Shown piece by piece: positions 51,074 through 61,019 of a stretch of DNA of 64,000 nucleotides. The notes under the pieces are model-generated. The model made no database searches. It was given only the letters and a program-made list of their open reading frames with translations, and had not been told where the DNA came from. How positions within the stretch are numbered: position 1 is the stretch's first letter; each line of letters begins with the position of its first letter. A program made the position numbers and the translations under genes. This stretch comes from Hyphomicrobiales bacterium (GTDB lineage: Bacteria > Pseudomonadota > Alphaproteobacteria > Rhizobiales > Beijerinckiaceae). Location: positions 186,001 to 250,000 of the forward strand of contig JADJVD010000004.1 in NCBI GenBank assembly GCA_016716745.1, given 5' to 3'.

Positions 51074-51718
51074 TCAGCCGACGCAGACGACGAGCGCCCC
51101 CTCGACGAAGTCGATCGCGACCGACTCGAAATCGTCGGCCGCCGCATCGGCGATGCGGCGCGCTTCCTGCGGCGCGTTGATGGCGACGAGCCGCGCGCCG
51201 GCGGCGCGCGCGGCGCGGGCGCCGTTCAGCGAATCCTCGAAGACGAGCAGCTCGGCCGGCGCGACGCCCATGCGCCTGGCGGCGCGCAGGAACCCCTCGG
51301 GATCGGGCTTGCCGGCGCTCACGTCCTCGGCGCCGATGAACAGCGGCGGGAAGGGCAGGCCTGCGACGGCGAGCCAGCGCGTGGCGAGCGCGCGCTCGCT
51401 CGCCGTGACGAGCGCCCAGCGGTCGGCCGGCAGGCGCTCCAGCATGGCGCGCGCGCCGCGAATGGGCGCGATGCCCTCGCGCATCTCGGCGGCCTGACGC
51501 ATCAGCCCGTCCCATTCGGCGGCGGCGTCGACGCGCGGCTCGAACTCGGCGACGGTGGCGACGCCGGGGCGGCCATGCGCGGTGTGCAGGATCGCCTGCC
51601 CGTCGAGGTTTCGGCGCTTGGCCCAACCCAGCCACAACGCCTCGATCGCGGGGCGCGAGTCGATCAGCGTTCCGTCCATGTCGAAGGCGAGCGCGCGGGC
51701 GCGCAGGATCGTGCGCAT
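51074..51718 (-). CDS. HAD family hydrolase
   Basis: This 214-residue HAD phosphatase of subfamily IA shows motif I FDMDGTLIDS (about 12-21), motif II LVTASERALA, motif III GKPDPEGFL and motif IV FEDSLNGARAARAAG. It resembles sugar phosphatase and phosphoglycolate phosphatase-like proteins. The substrate is not clear. The ATG at 51718 is 9 bp after the stop of the upstream CitE-like gene, so they are probably one operon. Confidence 0.88.
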   Translation of the reverse strand: MRTILRARALAFDMDGTLIDSRPAIEALWLGWAKRRNLDGQAILHTAHGRPGVATVAEFEPRVDAAAEWDGLMRQAAEMREGIAPIRGARAMLERLPADRWALVTASERALATRWLAVAGLPFPPLFIGAEDVSAGKPDPEGFLRAARRMGVAPAELLVFEDSLNGARAARAAGARLVAINAPQEARRIADAAADDFESVAIDFVEGALVVCVG

Positions 51719-51727
51719 GATGGGCGA

Positions 51728-52597
51728 TCAATCGCCCAGGCGGGCGAGCAGACGCTCGGCGCGGCGCAGATGCGGGCGATCCAGCATTTCGCCATTGACG
51801 CCCAGCACGCCGGCGGAGGGGTTTTCGGCGAAGGCGACGACGATGGCGCGGGCGCGCGCGACCTCCGCGCCCGAGGGCGTGAACACCTCGTTGACGATGG
51901 CCACCTGATCGGGGTGGATCGCCATCTTGCCGGTGTAGCCGTCGCGGCGGGCGGCGAGGCACTCGGCGCGGAAGCCGTCGAGATTGCGGAAGTTGGGGTA
52001 GACGGTGTCGATCGCCTGCACCTCGCTGGCGGCGGCGCAGAACAGCGTCATGGCGCGCGCGATCATGTAGGGCGGGGCGTAGCTGTCGTCGGGCAGGCGG
52101 TTGGTCTCGGCGCCGAGATCGGCGGACAGATCCTCCGCGCCCCAGGTGACGCCGACGAGACGACGGCTCGCGCCGGCGTAGGAGCCGAGGCCGAACATCG
52201 CGGACGCCGTTTCGGTGACGATGGCGACGATCTTCGTCGCCCCGTCCGCGATGCTGTTCTCCGCCTCGCGCGTCGCCAGCAGGGCGCCGAGATGCTGAAT
52301 GTCCGCGCCCGAGGCGCTTTTCGGCAGCATGATTCCGTCCGGCCGCTGGCGCATCACGGAGTCGAGATCGGCCTCCGCGAATCCGGTTCCCAGCGCGTTG
52401 ATGCGGACGTAGAGGCGCGGCCGGGCCTCGGCCGAACGGGCGGTGGCCAGAAAATTCTCCGCCGTGGCGCGCGCCAGCGGCTTGTTCGGCAGCGCGACGG
52501 AATCCTCAAGGTCGAGGATCACGCAGTCGGTCCCGCTGGCGAAAGCCTTGTCGAGCTTGCGGGGCGAGTCCGCCGGCGCGAAGAGCAACGAACGCAT
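51728..52597 (-). CDS. HpcH/HpaI aldolase, CitE-like CoA ester lyase
   Basis: This 289-residue TIM-barrel enzyme fits the CitE/malyl-CoA lyase-like family: RSLLFAPADSPRKLDKA, VILDLEDSVA (metal-binding glutamate), RLYVRINALG, and IVTETASAMFG. It probably splits or forms a CoA ester such as malyl-CoA or citramalyl-CoA; the exact substrate is undecidable here. The start is the ATG at 52597. It is divergent from the DUF2336 gene, with 138 bp between starts. Confidence 0.88.
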   Translation of the reverse strand: MRSLLFAPADSPRKLDKAFASGTDCVILDLEDSVALPNKPLARATAENFLATARSAEARPRLYVRINALGTGFAEADLDSVMRQRPDGIMLPKSASGADIQHLGALLATREAENSIADGATKIVAIVTETASAMFGLGSYAGASRRLVGVTWGAEDLSADLGAETNRLPDDSYAPPYMIARAMTLFCAAASEVQAIDTVYPNFRNLDGFRAECLAARRDGYTGKMAIHPDQVAIVNEVFTPSGAEVARARAIVVAFAENPSAGVLGVNGEMLDRPHLRRAERLLARLGD

Positions 52598-52735
52598 GAA
52601 AATCTCCGGAGCAGCCGGGCCCGCATCACACAGGGCCGTCGCGCGTCAGGCAAGCCCAAGGCGCGCATTTAACGAAATTCCATCCGAATTAGGGGTCCAT
52701 TTACCATAATCGGCGAGCGTTCGCAGCGGGCCGTC

Positions 52736-54100
52736 ATGCGACGGCCGAGCCCTCGCGAGTCGCCTCGAATGCTGGTCAAACGGTTTCTGGTCTGGTCGCA
52801 GACGGCCTCCGCGGGCGAGCGCGCGGACGGCGTTTCGGCGCTGGCGCGGGCCTGGCTCTACGGCGATCTCGAGCCCGGCGAACGTCGCGCCGCCGAGACG
52901 GCGCTGACCGCCGCTCTGGACGATCCCTCGCCGCTGGTGCGGCGCGCTCTGGCCGAGGTCGTCGCCGGATCGAGCGAGGCGCCGCGCCACCTGACGCTGG
53001 CGCTCGCCAACGACCAATCCGACATTTCCTCCGCCGTGCTGCTGCGCTCGACCACGCTGCGCGATTCGGACCTGATCGACTGCGCGGCCGTCGGCGACAC
53101 CTTCGCGCAGACCGCGATCGCCAGCCGGCCGCGCCTGTCGGCGGCGGTCGCCGCCGCGCTCGCCGAGATCGGCAAGCGCGAGGCGCTGATCGCGCTCGCG
53201 GTCAACGCCGGCGCCGACCTGCTCGACGTGTCGATGAAGCGAATGATCGAGCGCTTCGGCCATGACGGCGAATTGCGCGAGGCGCTGTTGCTGCGCGGCG
53301 ATCTGGCGCCGGGCGTGCGGCACGATCTGGCGGTTGCGACCGCGCGGGCGCTCGCCGCCTTCGTCGCAGAGAAAGGCTGGCTCGCCGGCGAACGCGCCGA
53401 GCGCGTGACGCGCGAGGCGCGCGACAAGGCGGCCGTCATCATCTCGGCCGAGGCGAGCGAGGCCGCCGGCGAACTGGCGCGGCACCTGCGCGCGTCCGGC
53501 CATCTGACGGCGTCGCTGCTGCTGCGCGCCCTGCTGTCGGGCGATCGCGGCTTCGTCGCCGCCGCGCTGGCGGATTTGACCGGCATGAGCGCGGCGCGCA
53601 CTCACGGCCTGATGGCCGAGCCGCGCGGCGCCGGTTTTCTGGCGTTGTGCGCGAAGGCCGGTCTGCCCGGCGCGCTTGCGCCTGCTTTCAGCGCCGCCTG
53701 CGCGGCGACGCGCGGCGCGCGGCCCTCGCCGGAGGGGCGCCTGTCGCTCGCCTTCGTGAGCGCGGTCGTCGACGCCTGCGAGGCGTCGGAGGCCGGCGAC
53801 ACCGGCAAGGCGCTGGCCCTGCTGCGCCGGTTCGAGGTCGAGGCCGCGCGCGAGGAGGCGCGCGCCGAATCGCTGCGCCTCGTGGCGGCCGCCCTGCCGG
53901 CGCCGGAGGTCGAGGCGGAGGGGCCGGCGTCCGGGGCGCCGGCGATCGAGCTGGAGGCCGCCGACGCGGCGTCCGACGCGCCGCCGGTCGAACTCGACCT
54001 CGGCGAGCCCTTCGTCACCGGCGGGGCGCCGGTTCTGACGCCCGACGCCGACACGATCGCCGACGCCGATCCCGCGCCCGAGCGCATTCGCGCGGCCTGA
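52736..54100 (+). CDS. DUF2336 family protein
   Basis: The 454-residue protein has the DUF2336 signature of alphaproteobacteria: a HEAT-like helical first half with LTAALDDPSPLVRRALAEVV, LALANDQSDISSAVLLRST and GDTFAQTAIASRPRLSAAVAAAL. A variable Ala/Glu-rich, disordered C-terminal tail (about 385-454) follows. The function is unknown. Starts at 52736 or 52769 (MLVKRFLVW) are both possible; neither has a clear ribosome site. No partner gene is adjacent. Confidence 0.85.
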   Translation: MRRPSPRESPRMLVKRFLVWSQTASAGERADGVSALARAWLYGDLEPGERRAAETALTAALDDPSPLVRRALAEVVAGSSEAPRHLTLALANDQSDISSAVLLRSTTLRDSDLIDCAAVGDTFAQTAIASRPRLSAAVAAALAEIGKREALIALAVNAGADLLDVSMKRMIERFGHDGELREALLLRGDLAPGVRHDLAVATARALAAFVAEKGWLAGERAERVTREARDKAAVIISAEASEAAGELARHLRASGHLTASLLLRALLSGDRGFVAAALADLTGMSAARTHGLMAEPRGAGFLALCAKAGLPGALAPAFSAACAATRGARPSPEGRLSLAFVSAVVDACEASEAGDTGKALALLRRFEVEAAREEARAESLRLVAAALPAPEVEAEGPASGAPAIELEAADAASDAPPVELDLGEPFVTGGAPVLTPDADTIADADPAPERIRAA

Positions 54101-54113
54101 CGGGGCGCGCTCC

Positions 54114-54905
54114 TCAGTAGCCGAACTGCTCGCGCAGAATGCGTTCTTCCAGCGAGTGGCCGGGGTCGTGCAGCAGCACGAGGCGGCGCGAGCGATCCAT
54201 CGACACGTCGACGCGCAGCACGTCGCGCACCTCCGTATGGTCGGCGACGGCGGCGACGGGGCGCTTCTCGGACTCCAGCACCTCGATCGTCACCGACGCC
54301 TTGTCGGGCAGCAGCGCGCCGCGCCAGCGACGCGGGCGGAAGGGCGACATCGGCGTCAACGCCAGCAGCGGCGTGTCGAGGGGCAGGATCGGCCCGTTCG
54401 CGGAGAGATTGTAGGCGGTGGAGCCGGCGGGCGTCGCCACGAGAATGCCGTCGGCGACGAGCTCCTCAAGCCGCTCCTTGCCGTCGATGGAGATGCGCAG
54501 CTTGGCCGCCTGATAGGATTGGCGCAGCATCGAGACTTCGTTGATGGCGCGCGCCTTCCAGACGCGGCCGCGCACGTCGCTGGCGGTCATCAGCAGCGGA
54601 TGAATGACGGAGGATTGCGCCTCCTGCAGGCGCTGCAAGAGACGGTCCTCGCGATACTCGTTCATCAGGAAGCCGACCGAGCCGCGGTTCATGCCGTAGA
54701 TCGGCGTCTGCGCGGCCAGCGCGCCATGCAGCGTCTGCAGCATCAGGCCGTCGCCGCCGAGCGCGACGATCACGTCGGCGCTCTCGCGCGGGGCGTCGCC
54801 ATAGTCGGCGACGAGGCGGGCGCGCGCGGCCTCGGCCTCCGGCGTGCCGGACGACACGAAGGCGATCTTCTCGAAACGGCGCTCGGCGCCCTGCGCTCCC
54901 GGCAT
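54114..54905 (-). CDS. NAD kinase
   Basis: The 263-residue enzyme makes NADP from NAD. The GGDG motif is in VIVALGGDGLMLQTLHGAL. NE/substrate elements follow (INEVSMLRQS, LVADGILVATPAGSTAYNLS). The second metal/nucleotide site is near PLALT and GDH-like VADHTEVRDV. The alternative ATG at 54941 would add 12 residues; I prefer ATG 54905, which gives a family-typical length. It is convergent with the DUF2336 gene (13 bp apart). Confidence 0.9.
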   Translation of the reverse strand: MPGAQGAERRFEKIAFVSSGTPEAEAARARLVADYGDAPRESADVIVALGGDGLMLQTLHGALAAQTPIYGMNRGSVGFLMNEYREDRLLQRLQEAQSSVIHPLLMTASDVRGRVWKARAINEVSMLRQSYQAAKLRISIDGKERLEELVADGILVATPAGSTAYNLSANGPILPLDTPLLALTPMSPFRPRRWRGALLPDKASVTIEVLESEKRPVAAVADHTEVRDVLRVDVSMDRSRRLVLLHDPGHSLEERILREQFGY

Positions 54906-55072
54906 CGCGGCTTCATTCCCGATGGGTCGAGCGCTAGGCATAGGCGATGGCGCGGGCGCAGGGAAGCCGCGCGCAATCGTGAACGTGAGGCCAAGACACA
55001 GCGTTGACCCCTGCCGGACCCGGCGCGAGGCTCGGCCGCAAGTCCGTTTCGCGACGCATGCGGGAGACGCCG

Positions 55073-55672
55073 ATGCGCATCCGCCGTCCTGCCCTCGCCC
55101 TCGCGCTGGCGTTGATCGCCGCCGCGGCGCGCGCCTCCGCGCAAGGTGGCGCGGCGGTCGATCCGCCGACGCTCGAGGCGCGAGTCGCCAGGCTGGAGGC
55201 CGAGCAATCCGCCGCGCCGTGGTGGCGCTCCGGTCTGTTCTCGGGCCTGCTCGGCGCGCTGCTCGGCGGCGCCTCGACCTTCTATTTCTCGCGACGCAGC
55301 GAGAAGCTGGCGCGCGAGAAGGACAATCTGGCCGCCGCGATCAAGCTCGCCGAAGAGTGGCGCGGGCTGAACGACAAGATCGGCAAGGCGCGCGGGTTGA
55401 TGGCCGCGCCCGCCGCCATCGCCGCCTCGGCGGCGGACCGCAACCTCGTCATCGATTACGGCAACTGGCTCGATCTGATGGCGGTGCGCTGGCGGCGCGG
55501 CTTCGTCGACGCGCCGTTCCTCGTCGAGACGGGGCTCGACAAGCGCGCGCAGGAGTTCTGGCGCGAATTCGACGCCGCGCGCGTCGCGCTCGCCGCGCAC
55601 AATCCGCCGTTCGATCTCGAACGCTACCAGCGCGAATGGCCGGCCCTGCGCAAACTCGCGACCGGCGCTTGA
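55073..55672 (+). CDS. Membrane-anchored protein of unknown function
   Basis: The 199-residue protein has a signal-like N-terminus (about 1-23). A coiled-coil-prone segment follows (PTLEARVARLEAEQS), then a transmembrane helix (LFSGLLGALLGGASTFYFS, about 58-76). The rest is a helical domain rich in charged residues, with conserved-looking EEWRGLNDKIGKARGLM and EFWREFDAARVALAAHNPPF. This looks like a periplasmic/membrane scaffold protein. The ATG at 55073 has GGGAGA 5 bases before it. It is followed by a small unknown gene 12 bp later. Confidence 0.65.
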   Translation: MRIRRPALALALALIAAAARASAQGGAAVDPPTLEARVARLEAEQSAAPWWRSGLFSGLLGALLGGASTFYFSRRSEKLAREKDNLAAAIKLAEEWRGLNDKIGKARGLMAAPAAIAASAADRNLVIDYGNWLDLMAVRWRRGFVDAPFLVETGLDKRAQEFWREFDAARVALAAHNPPFDLERYQREWPALRKLATGA

Positions 55673-55684
55673 AGGAGGCGTACG

Positions 55685-55927
55685 ATGGGCAATGTCCGGG
55701 CGGAGGAGACAGACCGGCTGATCGCCGAGGCGATCTCGGCGCTCCAGCAAGCGGCGACGCAACGCTCGTTCGATCGGGCCGACGAGGCCGCGCGCCTCGC
55801 GCGCGCTCTGCTTGTGCGGGATATCGCCGCGCAAATGGCCTCGCCCGATCCCGTGCCGCCCTCCGGCGGCGCGCAGGTCGCGGCCTGTCCGCATTGCGGC
55901 AAGCCGATCAAGCTCGCTTCGACGTGA
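55685..55927 (+). CDS. Small protein with C-terminal zinc-ribbon-like CPHC
   Basis: The 80-residue protein is mostly one long amphipathic helix with Ala/Arg/Leu (about 5-45) and then a short tail with ACPHCGKPIKLAST. The single CxxC could be half of a zinc ribbon completed by a partner or dimer. The start (ATG 55685) has a strong AAGGAGG. It lies 12 bp after the membrane-anchored gene, so the two may be one unit. No family is recognised. Confidence 0.6.
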   Translation: MGNVRAEETDRLIAEAISALQQAATQRSFDRADEAARLARALLVRDIAAQMASPDPVPPSGGAQVAACPHCGKPIKLAST

Positions 55928-55931
55928 TCCG

Positions 55932-57419
55932 TCAGCCGGCCTCGGCGAGCAGCGACAATTGCTGCTTCGCGCTCTCGCCAACAATGTCGGCGAGCGGCGT
56001 CGGATAATCGCCGGTGAAGCAATGGTCGGTGAATTGCGGGCGGATGTCGTCGCGCCCGTCGAGGCCGACCGCGCGGTAGATGCCGTCCACCGACAGGAAG
56101 GCGAGCGAGTCGCAGCCGATGAAGCGGCGCATCTCCTCCAGATCCATCGTCGCGGCGAGCAGCTTCTCGCGCTCCGGCGTGTCGATGCCGTAGAAGTCGG
56201 GGAAGCGGATCGGCGGCGAGGAGATGCGGAAATGCACCTCCCTGGCGCCCGCGTCGCGCATCATCTGCACGATCTTCACGCTGGTCGTGCCGCGCACGAT
56301 GGAATCGTCGACGAGCACGATGCGCTTGCCGTCGATCACGGCGCGATTGGCGGAGTGCTTCATACGCACGCCGAGTTCGCGCACCGACTGCGTCGGCTGG
56401 ATGAAGGTGCGCCCGACATAGTGATTGCGGATGATGCCGAGTTCGAACGGCACGCCGGAGGCCTGCGCGTAGCCGATCGCCGCCGGCACGCCGGAATCCG
56501 GCACGGGCACGACGACGTCGGCCTCGACGCCCGCTTCGCGCGCCAGTTCGGCGCCCATGTTCTTGCGCACCTGATAGACCGACTTGCCCTGCACGATGGA
56601 GTCGGGCCGGGCGAAATAGATGAACTCGAAGATGCAGGGGCGCTGCGGTTGCGGCGGGAAGGGCTTGTGGCTCTCGATGCCCTCTTCGGAGATGACGACG
56701 ATCTCGCCATTCTCGATGTCGCGCACGAATTTGGCGCCGATGATGTCGAGCGCGCAGGTCTCGGAGGCGAGGATGTAGCGCCCGTCCAGTTCGCCCAGCA
56801 CGAGCGGGCGGATGCCGAGCGGATCGCGCGCGCCGATCAGCTTCTTGTTCGACAGGCAGACGAAGGCGTAGGCGCCCTCGATCTGGCGCAGCGCGTCGAC
56901 GAAACGGTCGACCAGCTTGGGTTTGCGGCTGCGCGCGACCAGTTGCAGCACGACCTCGGTGTCGGAGGTGGACTGGTAGATCGCGCCCTCGCGGATGAGC
57001 TGGCGGCGCAGCGTCAGCGCGTTGGTCAGATTGCCGTTGTGGGCAAGGGCGAAGCCGCCACCGTCGAGCTCGGCGAAGAGCGGCTGCACGTTGCGCAGGA
57101 TGGTCTCGCCGGTCGTCGAATAGCGGACATGGCCGATGGCGGCTGCGCCCGCCAGAGCCTGCATCGTGCTGGCGCGCGAGAAGTGGTCGCCGACGAGGCC
57201 GAGGCGCCGCTCGGAATGGAAGCGCTTGCCGTCGAAGGAGACGATGCCCGCCGCCTCCTGGCCGCGATGCTGGAGCGCGTGCAGGCCGAGGGCGACGACC
57301 GCCGCCGCCTCGGGATGGCCGAAGATGCCGAAGACGCCGCATTCCTCGCGCAGCCGGTCGGCCTCGGGATCGAAGGCGGCGACGACGTCGGCGGGCGCGC
57401 AATCCACGGTAGATGTCAT
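55932..57419 (-). CDS. purF: Amidophosphoribosyltransferase
   Basis: This 495-residue enzyme commits PRPP to purine synthesis, using glutamine. The N-terminal nucleophile cysteine (C27, EECGVFGIFGH) is behind a propeptide of about 26 residues that must be cleaved. Other marks are HALQHRGQEAAGI, HVRYSTTGET, and the PRPP motif IVLVDDSIVRGTT. The start is the ATG at 57419. It is the last gene of the cvpA-purF pair; no purine riboswitch is seen upstream. Confidence 0.97.
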   Translation of the reverse strand: MTSTVDCAPADVVAAFDPEADRLREECGVFGIFGHPEAAAVVALGLHALQHRGQEAAGIVSFDGKRFHSERRLGLVGDHFSRASTMQALAGAAAIGHVRYSTTGETILRNVQPLFAELDGGGFALAHNGNLTNALTLRRQLIREGAIYQSTSDTEVVLQLVARSRKPKLVDRFVDALRQIEGAYAFVCLSNKKLIGARDPLGIRPLVLGELDGRYILASETCALDIIGAKFVRDIENGEIVVISEEGIESHKPFPPQPQRPCIFEFIYFARPDSIVQGKSVYQVRKNMGAELAREAGVEADVVVPVPDSGVPAAIGYAQASGVPFELGIIRNHYVGRTFIQPTQSVRELGVRMKHSANRAVIDGKRIVLVDDSIVRGTTSVKIVQMMRDAGAREVHFRISSPPIRFPDFYGIDTPEREKLLAATMDLEEMRRFIGCDSLAFLSVDGIYRAVGLDGRDDIRPQFTDHCFTGDYPTPLADIVGESAKQQLSLLAEAG

Positions 57420-57515
57420 CGGCGGCGTCCCTGTGGGGCGCGTCCGCCTTGCAAGCGGCGCGCCGGCTTTGGAATGGCGTTCACATAGTGGCTCGCGCCG
57501 CTCCCGTCACCCGCC

Positions 57516-58249
57516 TCAGCGCTGCGCGGGCTGGCTGCGAGCTATGATCGAATCGAGGCCCTTGCGGTCGCTCTGCGCCATCGCGGCCGGGGCGGGGGCC
57601 GGCGCGCGGGCGGCGCGGCGGCGCGCGTCGGCGCCGGCTGCGCGGGCGCCTCGCCGCGCTTCTGCGGGGCTGGAGCGGGCTCGGCGGGCTTGGAATCGTC
57701 CTCGGCCGGCGGATCCTCGGCCGGGCCCTGACCCTTCGACTTGTTGAGCTGGCGCAGGAGGGTCGATTCCGGATCGTCCGGCAGCATGGCGCGCAATTGC
57801 TCGCCGGTCTGCTGCAGGAACGGGCGGGTGCGGGCGTTCTTGGCCCATTCCGGCTCCTTGCCCTGCACCAGCCACTCGAAGAACATGAAGGCGACGACGC
57901 AGAGCAGGAAGCCGCGCGCCGCGCCGAACAGGAAGCCCATCGAGCGGTCGAGCGCGCCGACCTTGCTGTCGAGGATGAGGTCCGACACCTTCACCGTGAT
58001 GATCGAGACGACGATCAGCACGCCGAAGAAAACGATGGCGGCGGCCGCGCCCTGCTGCACGGCCGGCTTGTCCATATAGGGATAGCCCTTCAGGAGCGGC
58101 GCGACCGTCGGGTAAAGGTAAAGCGCCGCGACGGCGGCGGCGACCCAGGAGGCGATGGCCAGCACCTCGCGGGTGAAGCCGCGCACCATCGCCAGCAGGG
58201 CGGACAGCAGGACCACGGCGATGACGCCGAGATCGACATAAGAAGGCAT
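57516..58249 (-). CDS. cvpA: Colicin V production protein, apparent C-terminal frameshift
   Basis: The CvpA family inner-membrane protein has about four transmembrane helices (MPSYVDLGVIAVVLLSALLA to ARGFLLCVVAFMFFEWLVQG), about 155 residues. A Pro/Ala-rich cytosolic tail follows. In the continuous frame (ending at 57542) the tail becomes Arg-rich and ends ARASIRS. One frame away, the sequence continues as APAPAPAAMAQSDRKG and LDSIIARSQPAQR to a TGA at 57516, which looks like a native CvpA tail. A base is probably missing in the C4/C5 runs around 57590-57599. CvpA is needed for normal purF-linked functions and stress resistance, mechanism unclear. Confidence 0.85.
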
Positions 58250-58381
58250 TCGGGCCTCGCTCCGTCGGGAGAGTTCTTCGGGCTTCGTCTCGGGCCCGGG
58301 GCCCGCCGCGGCCCGTCTTATACAGAAGGCGCCCGCCCGGGAAAAGCCGCAAGGCCGCGCCGGGGCGGGGCGCGAGGCCGC

Positions 58382-59785
<1,404 letters not shown>

Positions 59786-59869
59786 CGCGAACCGAAGCGG
59801 GGAGCCCGGCGGGGAGCGCCGCGACTCATGAGGAACATTTCAAGAACATGAGGGAGGCGCGGCGGCGCG

Positions 59870-60976
59870 TCAACCCGCGCTTCGCCGCGCGTACCGGGCG
59901 CCGAGCCGCGTCAACACTTCATAGCCGTTGGTTCCCGCCCAGCCCGCCAGATCGTCGACGCCGATTCCATCGCCGAGCAGCGCGACGGGATCGCCGACCT
60001 CGGCGTGCGGGGCGTCGGTCGCGTCGACGACGATCAGATCCATCGAGACGCGGCCGGCGAGGGGGCAGCGCGCGCCGGCGACCACCGCCTGCGCGCCGCC
60101 ACGGGCGTCCGTCCCGCCGGCGCTGCGGGGATAGCCGTCGGCGTAGCCGACGCCGATCGTGGCGAGCAACGTCGGCCGCCGCGCGGTCCACTGCGCATTG
60201 TAGCCGACCGTCTCGCCCCGCCCGATCCGGCGCAGCGCAAGGATCGGCGCGCGCAGCGACACGACAGGGCGCATCGGATTGGCCGCGCCGGGGCAGGGGT
60301 TGCCGCCGTAGAGCGCATAGCCCGGCCGGGCGAGCGCGGCGCCGGGCAGGGTCGGCAGGAACAGCGCCGAGGAGTTCGCGATGCTCGCCGGAACGTCGAG
60401 GAAGCGCGCCCGCGCGGCCTCGAAGGCCGCGATCTGACGCGCGTTCAGCGCGCTCTGCGGCTCCTCGGAGGCGACGAAGTGCGTCATCAACAGCTCGACG
60501 CCGAGCGCTTCGAAATCGGCGGGATGCAGCGTCGCCGCGTCGGCGCAGGAGAGGCCGAAGCGGTTCATGCCGGTGTCGATCTGCACCGCGCAGGGGCCGG
60601 CGCCGGCGGCGCGCCAGCGCGCGATCTGCTCCAGCGAGCCGAGCACCGGGCGGATGCGCGCCGGCGCCAGCGCCGCGACGTCGGCCGGCGGCAGGCCGTT
60701 GAGCAGATAGATCGTGGCCTCCGGCGCGAGCGCGCGCACGCGCAGCGCCTCGGACAGATGCGCGACGCAGAAGGTGCGCGCGCCGGCCTTCGCGAGGGCG
60801 GGGACGGCGGTCCCGATGCCGATCCCGTAGGCGTCGGCCTTGACGACGGCGGCGCATTCGCCGGGCGCGGCGCGGGCGGCGAGGCGCCTCCAGTTGTCGG
60901 CGAGGGCGCCGAGATCGATCTCGAGAGTCGCCTGCGCGCCGGCAGGGCCGGATGGATTGAGTCGGACGTCCGTCAT
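59870..60976 (-). CDS. alr: Alanine racemase
   Basis: This 368-residue PLP enzyme makes D-alanine for peptidoglycan. The PLP lysine is K46 in CAAVVKADAYGIG. The opposing catalytic tyrosine is in TVGYNAQWTA. Substrate-site elements LLATIGVGYADGYPR and VSMDLIVVD are intact. The start is the ATG at 60976. It is upstream of radA on the same strand; a MATE gene follows on the other side after 43 bp. Confidence 0.95.
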   Translation of the reverse strand: MTDVRLNPSGPAGAQATLEIDLGALADNWRRLAARAAPGECAAVVKADAYGIGIGTAVPALAKAGARTFCVAHLSEALRVRALAPEATIYLLNGLPPADVAALAPARIRPVLGSLEQIARWRAAGAGPCAVQIDTGMNRFGLSCADAATLHPADFEALGVELLMTHFVASEEPQSALNARQIAAFEAARARFLDVPASIANSSALFLPTLPGAALARPGYALYGGNPCPGAANPMRPVVSLRAPILALRRIGRGETVGYNAQWTARRPTLLATIGVGYADGYPRSAGGTDARGGAQAVVAGARCPLAGRVSMDLIVVDATDAPHAEVGDPVALLGDGIGVDDLAGWAGTNGYEVLTRLGARYARRSAG

Positions 60977-61019
60977 GTCCGTTTATCGGGCCGGGCCGCG
61001 CGCCGGGCAAGGCGGCCTG

